A stretch of 60,603 nt of DNA from Maribacter algicola (GCF_003933245.1 NZ_QUSX01000005.1:51917-112519); one strand, 5' to 3'. Positions 17,786 through 27,291 are shown, counted from the first letter of the stretch. Numbers and translations: made by a program. The notes: a model not told the origin generated them from the letters alone.

Positions 17786-17794
17786 GCGGGATTA

Positions 17795-18472
17795 TCAAAT
17801 TTTCAATAGCAAATTAGGATCTGGGCAATTCTTCTTGTAATAATCAAGGTCTTCTTGAGCACATACGCCCGGATAATCACCTACGTAGTCTGACAAATCC
17901 TGGATAATCTGAAAATGCAGGTGCGGAGCGTAATTTACATTGATATCCGGGGTACCCAAGGTCGCCAGTACGCTTCCGGCACTAAACTCCATTCCAACGG
18001 TTAATCCCTTTAAGGATTCAAGACTCAAATGACCGTAAAGGGTGTAAAATATTAAATCATCAAAATGGTGTTCCATAATTATGGTAGGGCCATAATCCCC
18101 TTTTACATCATTGTTCTTAAAACTATGGATTTTTCCATCCAAAGGAACCAGTACCTTGGTTCCGGCAGGTGCCCAATAATCGATTCCTAAATGTATATTT
18201 CTTTGCAGGTCAGCACTGTAGAAACTACCTTTATCGTCGTATAAATTTCTTTGTTCCAAGTAGCCCCCATAGGCAACAAGACCCTCTTCTTTCTTTAAAA
18301 CCAAATCTATATAGGTTTGACAGACTATCGGGTTGGTAATGTCAAGATCCTTCAAATGGGGATTCTCAACGGATAGATCCAGTGGAACATAACTTGATAC
18401 AGGATAGGTGTGTTCCAAAATAGGGATTGTCCCTTCGGAACATGAAAAAAGTAATTGCTCGAAAGTGTTCAT
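17795..18472 (-). CDS. M23-type peptidase, LytM fold
   Basis: A 225-residue protein with a C-terminal LytM/M23 zinc peptidase domain. Metal ligands are His and Asp of HLGIDYW (about 112-118) and the second His of HLHFQI (about 190), with YGHLS between. The first 90 residues have no recognisable domain, and there is no signal peptide, which is odd for an enzyme that would cut peptidoglycan cross-links. It may act in the cytosol, use another export route, or cut a different substrate. All metal-binding motifs are intact. Divergent from msrA at 18574. Confidence 0.85.
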   Translation of the reverse strand: MNTFEQLLFSCSEGTIPILEHTYPVSSYVPLDLSVENPHLKDLDITNPIVCQTYIDLVLKKEEGLVAYGGYLEQRNLYDDKGSFYSADLQRNIHLGIDYWAPAGTKVLVPLDGKIHSFKNNDVKGDYGPTIIMEHHFDDLIFYTLYGHLSLESLKGLTVGMEFSAGSVLATLGTPDINVNYAPHLHFQIIQDLSDYVGDYPGVCAQEDLDYYKKNCPDPNLLLKI

Positions 18473-18573
18473 CGGATAAAAATAAGTTGAGAATCTATAT
18501 CCTTAACATATTTTAACCTTTTTTGAGGTAAGTCCTTTGTATTTTTCCTACTAACTAGATAAAACCCATTATA

Positions 18574-19272
18574 ATGAAGAACATACAACTAATTGTTTTA
18601 GGCTTTGCCATACTCTTAGCTACAAGCTGTCAGTCCAAAACCAAACAGCATACGATTTCCGAAAATGCTTCTGAAAAGGTGGCAACTCCTGAAAAAATTG
18701 AAAAATTGAGTCGGCAAGACCTAAGCAAATATGAAACCGCCTATTTTGCCAGTGGCTGCTTTTGGTGTGTGGAAGCCATATTTGAAAGTGTTAGAGGGGT
18801 ACAGGAAGTAATTTCTGGCTATGCCGGGGGAACGGAAAAAAATCCAACCTATGAAATGGTGGGCAGTGGACAGAGTTCACATGCCGAAGCTGTGGAAGTA
18901 TATTATGACCCTAAAGTCATATCCTTTGTGGAATTGGTCCAAGTATTTTTTGGGTCCCACGACCCCACCACGTTAAACCGCCAAGGTCCAGACCGGGGAA
19001 CGCAATATCGTTCCATTGCTTTTTATAAAAATGAGGAAGAAAAAAAGATTATAGAAAGTTATATCCAGGCATTAAAAAATCAAAATGTTTACAGCGGGGC
19101 GCCCATTACTACGGAAGTGACCGCCTTTACCAAGTTTTATGATGCGGAGGAATACCATCAGGATTACGAAAGAAAACATCCTAACAATTCCTACATTCGT
19201 AACGTTTCCATTCCAAGGTTGAATAGGTTTAAGGCCAATTTTGGGGGTTATTTAAAAGAGGAAGTCCATTAA
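18574..19272 (+). CDS. msrA: Peptide methionine sulfoxide reductase MsrA, lipoprotein
   Basis: Reduces methionine-S-sulfoxide in proteins. It is 232 residues because an N-terminal lipoprotein leader (lipobox ATSC, Cys near residue 19) and linker precede the 170-residue catalytic domain. The active-site motif SGCFWCVEAIFE is at about 58-69. GYAGG, the HAEAVEVYYDP segment, the DRGTQYRS loop and YHQDYERKHP are all present. Anchoring in the envelope implies repair of oxidised surface or periplasmic proteins. TTG and TATTTTTC upstream (18523-18547) form a weak promoter candidate. Confidence 0.95.
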   Translation: MKNIQLIVLGFAILLATSCQSKTKQHTISENASEKVATPEKIEKLSRQDLSKYETAYFASGCFWCVEAIFESVRGVQEVISGYAGGTEKNPTYEMVGSGQSSHAEAVEVYYDPKVISFVELVQVFFGSHDPTTLNRQGPDRGTQYRSIAFYKNEEEKKIIESYIQALKNQNVYSGAPITTEVTAFTKFYDAEEYHQDYERKHPNNSYIRNVSIPRLNRFKANFGGYLKEEVH

Positions 19273-19329
19273 GGAATTTCCTTACATTATAAAATTTTTT
19301 AGTATTTTAAAGGACGTAAATACTTCGCT

Positions 19330-21855
19330 ATGAAAAAATTACGTCCTTTTCTCTTTTTGGCCTGTCTCTTTATGATGGGCCTCATTTCTTTCGATACACC
19401 CGTACAGGAAAGTGTACAGATCAAGAACATCCTGGGAAAGCTCCTGCTCTACAGCAAGAACGAAAGGCCGGAGAAAACCTATCTGCTGACGGACAAGGAC
19501 TTCTATACCAACGGGGAGACCATATGGTTCAAAACCTATCTCGTGGACGGCATAGACCACAAGGCAAGCAACAAGAGCAAGGTCGTTCATGTGGAACTGG
19601 TAGGCCCGGACGGACAGGTCGTGGAACGAAGGAAACAATTCGCTATGGGCCCGGGGGCCGAGGGCGAAATTAGGTTGGACCAAGAACTCGAACAGGGCGA
19701 ATATACTCTGAGGGCCTATACAAAATACATGCTCAATGAGGACGAGCCCATACTCTTCGAAAAGAATATCCACATTTGGATGCAGAGCATGACCACATCC
19801 GATTTTCCTGAAAATTCCCAAAACTTAGGCAATTCCAAGGAAAACGGCGAAGGTGATGCTTCGGAACAGGCATCCCGTACCATCGTGCGCTTTTTCCCGG
19901 AAGGCGGACAGCTCGTTTACGGGATGGCCACCAAACTCGGCATCGAGGTGACCGACGGACTGGGCAACGGTCTAGCTGCTAGGGGCAGTATTCTGGACGG
20001 GGAAGGCAACATCGTTACCGACTTCAATAGTGGGGAGTTCGGCCTGGGCATGGTCAACCTTAAACCACTTCCAGGAAAGACTTATTATGCACGGTTGAAC
20101 GGAGAGTCCTATAACAATGAATTTGAACTGCCAAAGGCCATAAACGAAGGGTATCTGCTCAACGTTACGGACCGAGGGGAATATATCCTGGTACAGGTGG
20201 CCACAAACCTATCGGACGGACTGCAGGGAGCACTATTACTGGGCCACCTAAGGGGCGAGGTCTTCCTAAAACAGGTGGTGAACGGTTACGGGACGAAGGA
20301 ACATGCCGTAAAGATATATCCGGAACAGCTTAAGGAAGGAGTGGCACAGTTCACCTTGTTCACGGCCAAGGGCGAGCCCGTAAGCGAACGGCTCTTCTTC
20401 GTGGAAAATCCCGATCAGCGCGCATCGCTTTCCATGGATACGGACAGGAAAAGCTACGGAACAAGAGATCGCATTCAAATCGACCTGGCACTAGCAGATT
20501 CCGAAGGAAATTCATTGGAAGGTGAGTTCTCCATGAGCGTGGTTTCCGATAATTCCCTGACCTCCGAATATTCCCGCGATATACGCAGTTGGCTCTTGCT
20601 CGACTCCGATGTGGGGGCTACCGTTCCCGATGCCGGTTATTTTTTCAAGGATGCCTCCCAAGATAGAAAACAGCTTTTAGACGCTCTTATGCTCACCCAT
20701 GGATGGCGACGGTTCGAGTGGCAGGAACTCCTACGACAAAAAACAAGCAAGAAGCTGCGATTCCCACCAGAAAAGGGCATTACCATCAGCGGTAGGACCG
20801 TCAGCTTCCACGACAACGAAAAGCCCAGACAGAGCGTGGCATCCCTCACCCTTATGGGAGAGGACCTTATCTATGAAAAGGACTCGACCGACATCGATGG
20901 AAGGTTCAGTTTCGGGAACTTCTATTTCCAGGACAGTTTGGACGCCATACTCCAGGCGGAAAGCATCTCCAAAAAACCAAGGTCTATCGACTTTATCCTA
21001 GACTCGACCCACCCGATGAATCTGCCAGCCGCTCGAAAAAATTCTACCAAAATTTCAAAAGTTGTCAAACCCGATAACGACTATCTTCTCAATGCTTATA
21101 AAAAAAAGGTAGCAGATTTCAAATATGATCCTAAGGAGGTTACCCAACTGGATGAAGTGGTTGTAACCGAAAAGAAAAAAACAAGAAAGGAATTGATTAA
21201 TGAAGCTTATAATACTATGTTTTCGTCAAGTCCCTTTTCAAGAAGAGTTTATCGTGATTCCATTTTTGGGGGAGTTTCCCTTAGCGCAATGGATTTATTA
21301 GCAAGAATATCCGGAGTTTGGGTTACAGGGACATATCCATTTCAACAAATCAAACTCCCAGGTGGTCCCAAATCTATGAACGCGGGATCTATTCCAGGGG
21401 TTATGGTTGATGGTGTCTGGTCGGATATTACGTACTTACAAGGTTTAAGGGCTATAGAGGTAAGTTTTATGGATGTAAATTGGGCAGATACCACGATTTT
21501 TGGTTCACAAGGAGGGGCTGGTGTTATTTCAATATATACCGAAAAAGGTTTGACGTTTGATGAAATACCCGAAAAGTATCCGGGTATTAAAGATTTTAAA
21601 ATACCCGGTTTCAACAAGGTAAGGGAATTTTATACCCCTAATTATTCATTAGACAAAAAAGAACATGAAAAGCCCGATTACCGCTCTACCCTGTTTTGGG
21701 AGCCCAACATAATGCTAAAAAAGGAAGGGGACAACAAACTAGAATTCTTTACGGGGGATAACCCGGGCAGATACCTGATAAAAATGGAAGGGCTTACGAA
21801 CGATGGCATTCCCGTAAGTCATACCGTAGAAATTGAAGTGGATTCATCCAATTAA
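19330..21855 (+). CDS. Secreted MG2-like protein with TonB plug-like domain
   Basis: An 841-residue exported protein (signal peptide residues 1-20). Residues about 45-150 resemble the macroglobulin MG2 domain (KTYLLTDKDFYTNGETIWFK, GEYTLRAYTKYML). Beta-rich domains follow. LDEVVVTEKK near 603 and residues about 640-750, ending GSQGGAGVISIYTEKG, resemble the plug domain of TonB receptors, without a barrel. A C-terminal beta-sandwich closes it. Roles in envelope protein or protease handling are guesses. Odd: bases up to about 21030 are GC-rich (35, 32 and 32 of 60 in three sampled lines) while the rest is AT-rich (21, 18 and 26 of 60), as if two sources were joined within the frame. Confidence 0.75.
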   Translation: MKKLRPFLFLACLFMMGLISFDTPVQESVQIKNILGKLLLYSKNERPEKTYLLTDKDFYTNGETIWFKTYLVDGIDHKASNKSKVVHVELVGPDGQVVERRKQFAMGPGAEGEIRLDQELEQGEYTLRAYTKYMLNEDEPILFEKNIHIWMQSMTTSDFPENSQNLGNSKENGEGDASEQASRTIVRFFPEGGQLVYGMATKLGIEVTDGLGNGLAARGSILDGEGNIVTDFNSGEFGLGMVNLKPLPGKTYYARLNGESYNNEFELPKAINEGYLLNVTDRGEYILVQVATNLSDGLQGALLLGHLRGEVFLKQVVNGYGTKEHAVKIYPEQLKEGVAQFTLFTAKGEPVSERLFFVENPDQRASLSMDTDRKSYGTRDRIQIDLALADSEGNSLEGEFSMSVVSDNSLTSEYSRDIRSWLLLDSDVGATVPDAGYFFKDASQDRKQLLDALMLTHGWRRFEWQELLRQKTSKKLRFPPEKGITISGRTVSFHDNEKPRQSVASLTLMGEDLIYEKDSTDIDGRFSFGNFYFQDSLDAILQAESISKKPRSIDFILDSTHPMNLPAARKNSTKISKVVKPDNDYLLNAYKKKVADFKYDPKEVTQLDEVVVTEKKKTRKELINEAYNTMFSSSPFSRRVYRDSIFGGVSLSAMDLLARISGVWVTGTYPFQQIKLPGGPKSMNAGSIPGVMVDGVWSDITYLQGLRAIEVSFMDVNWADTTIFGSQGGAGVISIYTEKGLTFDEIPEKYPGIKDFKIPGFNKVREFYTPNYSLDKKEHEKPDYRSTLFWEPNIMLKKEGDNKLEFFTGDNPGRYLIKMEGLTNDGIPVSHTVEIEVDSSN

Positions 21856-21880
21856 AAAAACATCAAAAATTACTATCTTC

Positions 21881-21908
21881 AAGCGTCCAAAATGGACGCT
21901 TTTTTTAT
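21881..21908 (+). terminator. Intrinsic terminator
   Basis: AAGCGTCCA, loop AA, TGGACGCTT then TTTTTT: a 9-bp stem with T-run, 26 bases after the preceding stop. It separates the plug-domain gene from the DUF1080 operon. Confidence 0.9.
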
Positions 21909-21926
21909 TTAACCAATTGATAGAGC

Positions 21927-23306
21927 ATGATAAAACACAAATTAAGCCTTACGGCACTTGTCTTAGGAGCACTTCTAATTTTAGCCTGCAAACAGGAACC
22001 AGTTGATGACACTCCATGGGTATCCCTTTTTGATGGTCAATCCCTTAATGGATGGACTCAAAAAGGTGGAAAGGCAAATTACACGGTTCGGGATAACAGT
22101 ATTGTTGGGAGTACGGTCCACAATACGCCCAATTCATTTTTAACTACGGACAAGATGTACGGGGATTTTATCATGGAGCTGGACTATAAAGTTGACCCTA
22201 GCATGAATTCCGGAATTCAAATCAGAAGCAACAGTTTTCCCCATTATATGGACGGAAGGGTGCACGGATATCAAATTGAGATAGATCCTTCGGATAGGGC
22301 CTGGAGTGCCGGTATTTATGATGAGGCCAGACGAGGATGGTTAAACCCTTTGACCGGAAATCCGGAAGCTCAAAAGGCTTTTAAACAAAATGATTGGAAC
22401 CATTATAGAATTGAGGCCATTGGGGATACCCTTAAAACATGGATCAATGGAGTTCCTGCCGCTCACCTCGTTGATGATAAAACCTCTGAAGGTTTTATTG
22501 CGCTACAGGTTCACAGTATTGGTGATGACCAAAAGGAAGGTACTGAAATCATTTGGAAAAACATCAAAATCCTTACAGATAGTCTTTCCAAATATTCCAA
22601 AAAAACTTCAATCGACCCGATTATTACCAAAAATGCCTTAGGCGTTGACGAGGAAAAAAATGGCTGGCAAATGCTTTGGGACGGCAAGACAACCAACGGC
22701 TGGCGGGGTGCCCGTTTGGATGAATTCCCCGATAAGGGCTGGGAAATAGAAGACGGCGTCTTGACCGTACTTTCCTCAGGAGGTGAAGAATCCGCAGCCG
22801 GTGGGGATATCGTTACCAAGGAAACCTATGGTGAATTTGAATTAAAGGTAGACTTTAAACTTACCGAAGGAGCTAATAGTGGAATTAAATACTACGTGAA
22901 CACGGACCTCAATAAAGGCCCTGGTTCCTCCATAGGTTTGGAGTATCAAATATTGGACGATCAAAGGCATCCAGATGCCAAACTGGGCAACCATGAGGGT
23001 AGTAGAACGGTTTCCTCACTATATGACCTCATCAAGGCAAGTGAGGATAAACCCATCAATCCAATTGGGGAATGGAATACCGCCCACATTATTTCCAAGA
23101 ATGGACACGTGGAGCATTGGTTAAACGGTATGAAAGTGTTGGAATATGAACGGGGAAGCGATGAATACAAAAAATTGGTATCCGAAAGTAAGTATGTGAC
23201 ATGGCCCAACTTTGGGGAAGCCGAAAAAGGACATATTCTTCTACAGGACCATGGAGACAGAGTCTCCTTTAAAAATATAAAGATAAAACCAACCACTAAA
23301 GAATAG
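21927..23306 (+). CDS. Double DUF1080 lipoprotein, 3-keto-glycoside hydrolase family
   Basis: A 459-residue lipoprotein (lipobox LILAC, Cys near 21) with two tandem DUF1080 domains, at about 32-215 and 245-455. Each opens with a similar FDG/WDG-NGW element ([28 protein letters not shown]), so it arose by internal duplication. DUF1080 proteins are lectin-like beta-sandwiches, and characterised members hydrolyse 3-keto-glycosides. The next gene, 3 bases on, is a Gfo/Idh/MocA oxidoreductase that could generate the 3-keto group. Which of the two domains is catalytic cannot be told by eye. Confidence 0.88.
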   Translation: MIKHKLSLTALVLGALLILACKQEPVDDTPWVSLFDGQSLNGWTQKGGKANYTVRDNSIVGSTVHNTPNSFLTTDKMYGDFIMELDYKVDPSMNSGIQIRSNSFPHYMDGRVHGYQIEIDPSDRAWSAGIYDEARRGWLNPLTGNPEAQKAFKQNDWNHYRIEAIGDTLKTWINGVPAAHLVDDKTSEGFIALQVHSIGDDQKEGTEIIWKNIKILTDSLSKYSKKTSIDPIITKNALGVDEEKNGWQMLWDGKTTNGWRGARLDEFPDKGWEIEDGVLTVLSSGGEESAAGGDIVTKETYGEFELKVDFKLTEGANSGIKYYVNTDLNKGPGSSIGLEYQILDDQRHPDAKLGNHEGSRTVSSLYDLIKASEDKPINPIGEWNTAHIISKNGHVEHWLNGMKVLEYERGSDEYKKLVSESKYVTWPNFGEAEKGHILLQDHGDRVSFKNIKIKPTTKE

Positions 23307-23309
23307 GCA

Positions 23310-24638
23310 ATGACAACTAGGAGAAATTTTATAAAGAAAACGAGCGCGGGAACAGCCGCCTTAACGTTAGGAGGATTGATACTACCATCTGCCTCATATG
23401 GTAAAATATTAGGGGCCAACGATAAGATAAACTGTGCGGTTATAGGAGTGCGCAGCCGAGCAAAGGCTCATGTTAAGGCCATACATGCAGATGCAAATGC
23501 CACCATTCTTTACAATTGTGACGTGGATGATGTTATTATTGAGGAACACAATACTTGGTGTAAAGAAAACATTGGGTATGTACCCAAGGTAGAAAAGGAC
23601 TTTCGTAAAGTATTGGAGGACAAAAGGGTGGATGCCGTTTTTATTGCCACCCCTGAACACTGGCATGCACCAATGGCGATTTTGGCACTTCAGGCAGGAA
23701 AACATGTCTACGTTGAAAAACCCTGTAGCCATAACCCCCACGAAAACGAACTACTTACTGCAGCACAGCGCAAATATGGCAAAAAAGTACAGATGGGGAA
23801 TCAGCAACGCTCGGCCATCACCTCCATTAGTGCCATTAAAGATATTAGGGAAGGAATTATTGGGGATGTGTATAAAGGCGAAGCCTACTACTCCAACAAC
23901 CGAGGTAGTATTGGCAAAGGCAAGGTAATAGATGTGCCAAAGACTTTGGATTGGGAATTGTGGCAGGGACCCGCTTTACGGGAAAAGTACAAGGACAATG
24001 TCCACCCCTATAACTGGCATTGGTTCCGGAATTGGGGAACGGGAGAAATCCACAATAATGGAACGCATGAAATAGATATCTGTAGGTGGGCACTTGGGGT
24101 TGACCTACCCAACAGTGTAACTTCCTTTGGTGGAAAATACACCTACGATGATGATTGGGAATTTGTAGATAACCAACAGGTCACCTATACTTTTGACAAC
24201 GACAAGTTCATTACATGGACGGGACATAGTAGGGGTATCATGAAACCGGAAAGACCGGGCAGGGGTATTACGATTTATGGAAGTAAGGGCTCCATTATGC
24301 TGGACCGTAACTTTTATCAATTGTACGACCTACAAGGAAATTTATTGAAAGAGGAAAAAGAAGGTGGAGTCAGCGAAACGACCAATACCCGCGGGGAAGG
24401 CCAATTGGATGTGAACCATGTCGCCAATTTCTTCAACGCCATACGGCAGGACGAAAGTTTACATTCAGATATTCAGGATGCCAGTATTACGACTATGTTA
24501 TGCCATTTGGGCAATATGGCCCAAGACGCTGGAGAGACCTTAAAAATCGATACGGTAACAGGCAAGGTATTGAACAATGAAATGGCCATGAAATTCTGGA
24601 AAAGGGAGTATACGCAGGGCTGGGAACCTAAATTGTAA
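23310..24638 (+). CDS. Gfo/Idh/MocA oxidoreductase with Tat signal
   Basis: A 442-residue NAD(P)-dependent dehydrogenase. The Tat leader is TTRRNFIKKTSAGTAALTLGG. The Rossmann loop is CAVIGVRSRAKAH, the family motif VEKPCSHN lies near 140, and a DWELWQGPA-type segment is near 213. HWFRNWGTGEIHNNGTH carries a likely catalytic His. This subgroup is common in Bacteroidota sugar catabolism. Three bases after the DUF1080 gene, so translated together. A C3-oxidation and hydrolysis partnership on glycosides is inferred. It differs from the enzyme at 7683 in lacking the cysteine cluster. Confidence 0.9.
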   Translation: MTTRRNFIKKTSAGTAALTLGGLILPSASYGKILGANDKINCAVIGVRSRAKAHVKAIHADANATILYNCDVDDVIIEEHNTWCKENIGYVPKVEKDFRKVLEDKRVDAVFIATPEHWHAPMAILALQAGKHVYVEKPCSHNPHENELLTAAQRKYGKKVQMGNQQRSAITSISAIKDIREGIIGDVYKGEAYYSNNRGSIGKGKVIDVPKTLDWELWQGPALREKYKDNVHPYNWHWFRNWGTGEIHNNGTHEIDICRWALGVDLPNSVTSFGGKYTYDDDWEFVDNQQVTYTFDNDKFITWTGHSRGIMKPERPGRGITIYGSKGSIMLDRNFYQLYDLQGNLLKEEKEGGVSETTNTRGEGQLDVNHVANFFNAIRQDESLHSDIQDASITTMLCHLGNMAQDAGETLKIDTVTGKVLNNEMAMKFWKREYTQGWEPKL

Positions 24639-24657
24639 AAAAGAAGGGAAAGGGTGT

Positions 24658-26097
24658 TTATTGGATGGTTACTTCGCTATAATCTGAGGTAATGACAATG
24701 GAACGATTGCTATTGTCCGATAGGTGATATCCTTTTAAAATCCTTGTGTTTCCATTTTTGGTCTCCTTTAAAGTTAAACTTTTGGGCAAAGCCAATTCCG
24801 AGGCTGTTCCTTTTATATAAATCGATGTAGGCGAACTTGGTAGCTGAGAATGGAGTTCTGCGTTATTTAAAGAAATATCCATTTCTTCAAAACCGTCATC
24901 TATAGAAATAATTTTTAGAGGGCCAAAATCATTTTTGATAAAGGCCTTCTTCAATAATCTATGGATGGTGACGTCTGAAGAATTGGCCTGTAGGTTCAAA
25001 TTTAGCACCTCACTTAGTTCCACGCCTTTTGAATAATTGGTTTTGAGCTGACCAAAGTTCCAATTTTGGACACTGACAGGAGAGTATGAAACTGAAACAC
25101 TGGTCTCGTTCCCGTCAATAGTTGCGGCCCAAAGGCTTGAATGCGACAAGGTCGCATTCAAGTTCCTTGTGTTCTCGGCCAATTTCACTTCACCATGCCT
25201 TACATTCATTTTGATTTTGGTCGATTTTGGCATTTTGATCTTGATGGTTTTTTTGATTTTATAGTTCTTGTTTTCCCCATCGGTAGAAAAATAAAATATA
25301 TTGGGGCCTTCATGTTTCTCCCTTAGCTCTATCATCTCACGCCTTTTGTCCCTATGGGCCTCCCTTGCTTCTTGCATGGCTTCCTGGCTTTCCATTCTTT
25401 TCTCCACCATTTCCTCGCGCTTTTTCATCATTTCCTCCCTTCTTTTATCCTGCTCCTCTAAACGCTTCTCCATTTCTTTACCGCGTTCTTCCATACGCTT
25501 GGCCCATTCCTCCAATCTTTTTTGATGCTTCTCATCAAAACTCTTTTTAAATTCCTCTTGCCATTTCTTCATGTACTTTTCCCCATCTTTTTGATAAGCT
25601 TTATAGTCAAACTTAAAGCCATCTGTTAACGGTAAGGGGGGCATGGGGGGCATTTCGACGATTTCAGGGAAAGGAGCGATTTCTGGAATTTCCACTACAA
25701 AAGGAGCAATTTCAGGAAGCTCAATGTCCAAATCCCCAAATTCAAACTCAAAATTCTGGGAGCCAAAAAGTCCAAACTTATTGGAACCGGAGGTAATCTC
25801 GATCCTTGAGCTATTTCCCAAAATTTTAATGGGATCATTCTCAAAATATTCCTTGGCTTCCTCTTTTCCTGCCCCCTCAAGATCTACGGTGGCTGTTATT
25901 TCAACGGTGCTTTTATTCCAAGTTTCGAATTCAATATCGGTATAACTTGTATTGATATCCAAAATGGCATCCTTATCCACATTGAAACTTTCCTGATAAG
26001 TCTTACTTTCCTTTTGTCCAAAAGCACCCCATGAAGTAATTAAAAATCCTAAGGCGATGATGAGCTCCTTAGATACTATTTTCTGTGATCTGTTCAT
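24658..26097 (-). CDS. DUF4097-like secreted protein with charged coiled coil
   Basis: A 479-residue protein; signal peptide in residues 1-27 (ending AFGQ). Beta-rich, DUF4097/adhesin-like repeats flank a long Lys/Glu/Arg/Met coiled coil at about 175-275 (KRMEERGKEMEKRLEEQD), preceded by a Pro/Glu-rich stretch. The C-terminal half shows the repeating short strands of the DUF4097 solenoid. It is the last gene of a sigma/anti-sigma operon and overlaps the anti-sigma gene by 29 bp. The role is probably an envelope-stress target of the sigma factor; that is inference. Confidence 0.75.
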   Translation of the reverse strand: MNRSQKIVSKELIIALGFLITSWGAFGQKESKTYQESFNVDKDAILDINTSYTDIEFETWNKSTVEITATVDLEGAGKEEAKEYFENDPIKILGNSSRIEITSGSNKFGLFGSQNFEFEFGDLDIELPEIAPFVVEIPEIAPFPEIVEMPPMPPLPLTDGFKFDYKAYQKDGEKYMKKWQEEFKKSFDEKHQKRLEEWAKRMEERGKEMEKRLEEQDKRREEMMKKREEMVEKRMESQEAMQEAREAHRDKRREMIELREKHEGPNIFYFSTDGENKNYKIKKTIKIKMPKSTKIKMNVRHGEVKLAENTRNLNATLSHSSLWAATIDGNETSVSVSYSPVSVQNWNFGQLKTNYSKGVELSEVLNLNLQANSSDVTIHRLLKKAFIKNDFGPLKIISIDDGFEEMDISLNNAELHSQLPSSPTSIYIKGTASELALPKSLTLKETKNGNTRILKGYHLSDNSNRSIVITSDYSEVTIQ

Positions 26098-26656
26098 TTT
26101 TTGATGATTTTAATTGATTTATCTTCTTTTTTAATTTTTGCAATAATTGTAATCTCAACTGAAGGTTTTCTATCAAGGCCGATATGGTCTGATCGTTTGG
26201 ACCCAGTTCGTTCAGTTCGCCGTTAAGGCGTTCATATTCTGAATTGAGCTCCGACAGTCGCTCCATAAAACTATCCACAAGCTCTTTATTCGCTTCGGAA
26301 ATATCCAATTGTGATAGCTCCATGTTTATATTCGCCACGTAATAATTCTCCACCTTTTTTAAATCTGGGGAAAGGTCGCCAAATGAAAAACTTTTATTTT
26401 CCCCATCGGGATCAACCTTATCCACAATAGTTGCCGGCATATCCGCTTTCGTACCAAATTGCAAATAGGCCAGTAGCCCTGCCCCAACTAGAAGAAGGAT
26501 GGAGGCGGCTATCCTCCACCTATTAGAGGAAGTTTTTGCTTTTTTTGGTAGCGACGCCTCCAACTTGGACAAAAAGCGTCCTTCATGGCCTTGTTCCATT
26601 CTGAACTTTTGTTCCTCACGTTCCTTATCAAACATTTTTTTAAGATCCTGTGCCAT
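26069..26656 (-). CDS. Putative anti-sigma factor, single-pass membrane protein
   Basis: A 195-residue protein with a soluble N-terminus (about 1-45, KKMFDKEREEQKFRMEQGHE), one transmembrane helix (about 48-66, WRIAASILLLVGAGLLAYL) and a C-terminal periplasmic part with strong coiled-coil character (ELNSEYERLNGELNELGP). No zinc-binding HCC motif. Position immediately after an ECF sigma gene, with a 17-bp overlap, is the main evidence that it holds the sigma factor at the membrane. Confidence 0.75.
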   Translation of the reverse strand: MAQDLKKMFDKEREEQKFRMEQGHEGRFLSKLEASLPKKAKTSSNRWRIAASILLLVGAGLLAYLQFGTKADMPATIVDKVDPDGENKSFSFGDLSPDLKKVENYYVANINMELSQLDISEANKELVDSFMERLSELNSEYERLNGELNELGPNDQTISALIENLQLRLQLLQKLKKKINQLKSSKNEQITENSI

Positions 26657-27185
26657 AACCCTTTATTTTTAAAAATTCCTTTAACTGGCCTTTACCACGT
26701 AAGAGCCTTGTCCTGCATGCGGTTTCAGATATCTGCAATACCTCGGAAATTTCTTGGTGGTCAAACCCCTCTACCAAATACATCATTACCACATATTTGT
26801 ATTTATTGGGCAACTGCCCTATGGCTTCCTTGACTTCATTCAAGTCAATTTGCCCGTCAACCCTCCAATCATCGTCTTCATCTACCGGTTTCATGTACGT
26901 TTCATCCAAGGAGATAGTATGTTCGTTTTTAGACTTCAAAAAATCGATGCATTTGTTCACTACGATCCTCTTCAACCAAGCCCCAAAAGTGACCTCTCCC
27001 TTATACTGATGCATCTTTTGAAATGCTTTGATGAACGCTTCCTGCAACACATCCTCCGCATCATCCGCATTTTTCAAAAAACGCATGGCCACACAGTACA
27101 TCCCATCACAATATTGCCTGTACAATTTTAACTGTGCAGAACGGTCATTGGCCTTACATTTTTCTAAAATGTCAGCTTGAAACAT
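26640..27185 (-). CDS. ECF RNA polymerase sigma factor
   Basis: An alternative sigma-70 factor of 181 residues. Region 2 contains YCVAMRFLKNADDAEDVLQEAFIK (split: ADDAEDVLQEAF near 41-52) and the TFGAWLKRIVVNKCIDFL segment. Region 4 near 130-170 has the helix-turn-helix GFDHQEISEVLQISETACRTR. It heads the operon with the anti-sigma and DUF4097-like genes. A promoter-like GCAAC-N16-TCGTCC upstream suggests it controls itself. Confidence 0.93.
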   Translation of the reverse strand: MFQADILEKCKANDRSAQLKLYRQYCDGMYCVAMRFLKNADDAEDVLQEAFIKAFQKMHQYKGEVTFGAWLKRIVVNKCIDFLKSKNEHTISLDETYMKPVDEDDDWRVDGQIDLNEVKEAIGQLPNKYKYVVMMYLVEGFDHQEISEVLQISETACRTRLLRGKGQLKEFLKIKGYGTGS

Positions 27186-27223
27186 GGGTCGGTTTGATGT
27201 TTGTTTTAGTGCTTGTTATTTTA

Positions 27224-27250
27224 AGGACGAAAGAAAAAAAGGGATGTTGC
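27224..27250 (-). promoter_or_regulatory. Candidate ECF-type promoter of the sigma operon
   Basis: Reading the minus strand, GCAAC (27250-27246), a 16-base spacer and TCGTCC (27229-27224) lie 39-65 bases upstream of the sigma gene start. AAC at -35 and CGTC at -10 is the general ECF pattern. Self-activation is typical of such operons but is inferred here. Confidence 0.45.
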
Positions 27251-27291
27251 AAAAAACTGCTATTTTTACGAATCTTTTTTAATTATTTCAC

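Noticed and set aside
18468..18474. TTCATCG upstream of msrA, at about -106
   Set aside because: A single copy spanning the start codon of the divergent M23 gene; no partner at 21 bp and none at -65, so taken as chance.
25301..25945. Plus-strand frames antisense to the DUF4097-like gene
   Set aside because: Long open antisense frames are expected opposite Lys/Glu-rich coiled-coil codons and Pro/Glu repeats; the minus-strand protein has leader and domain logic.
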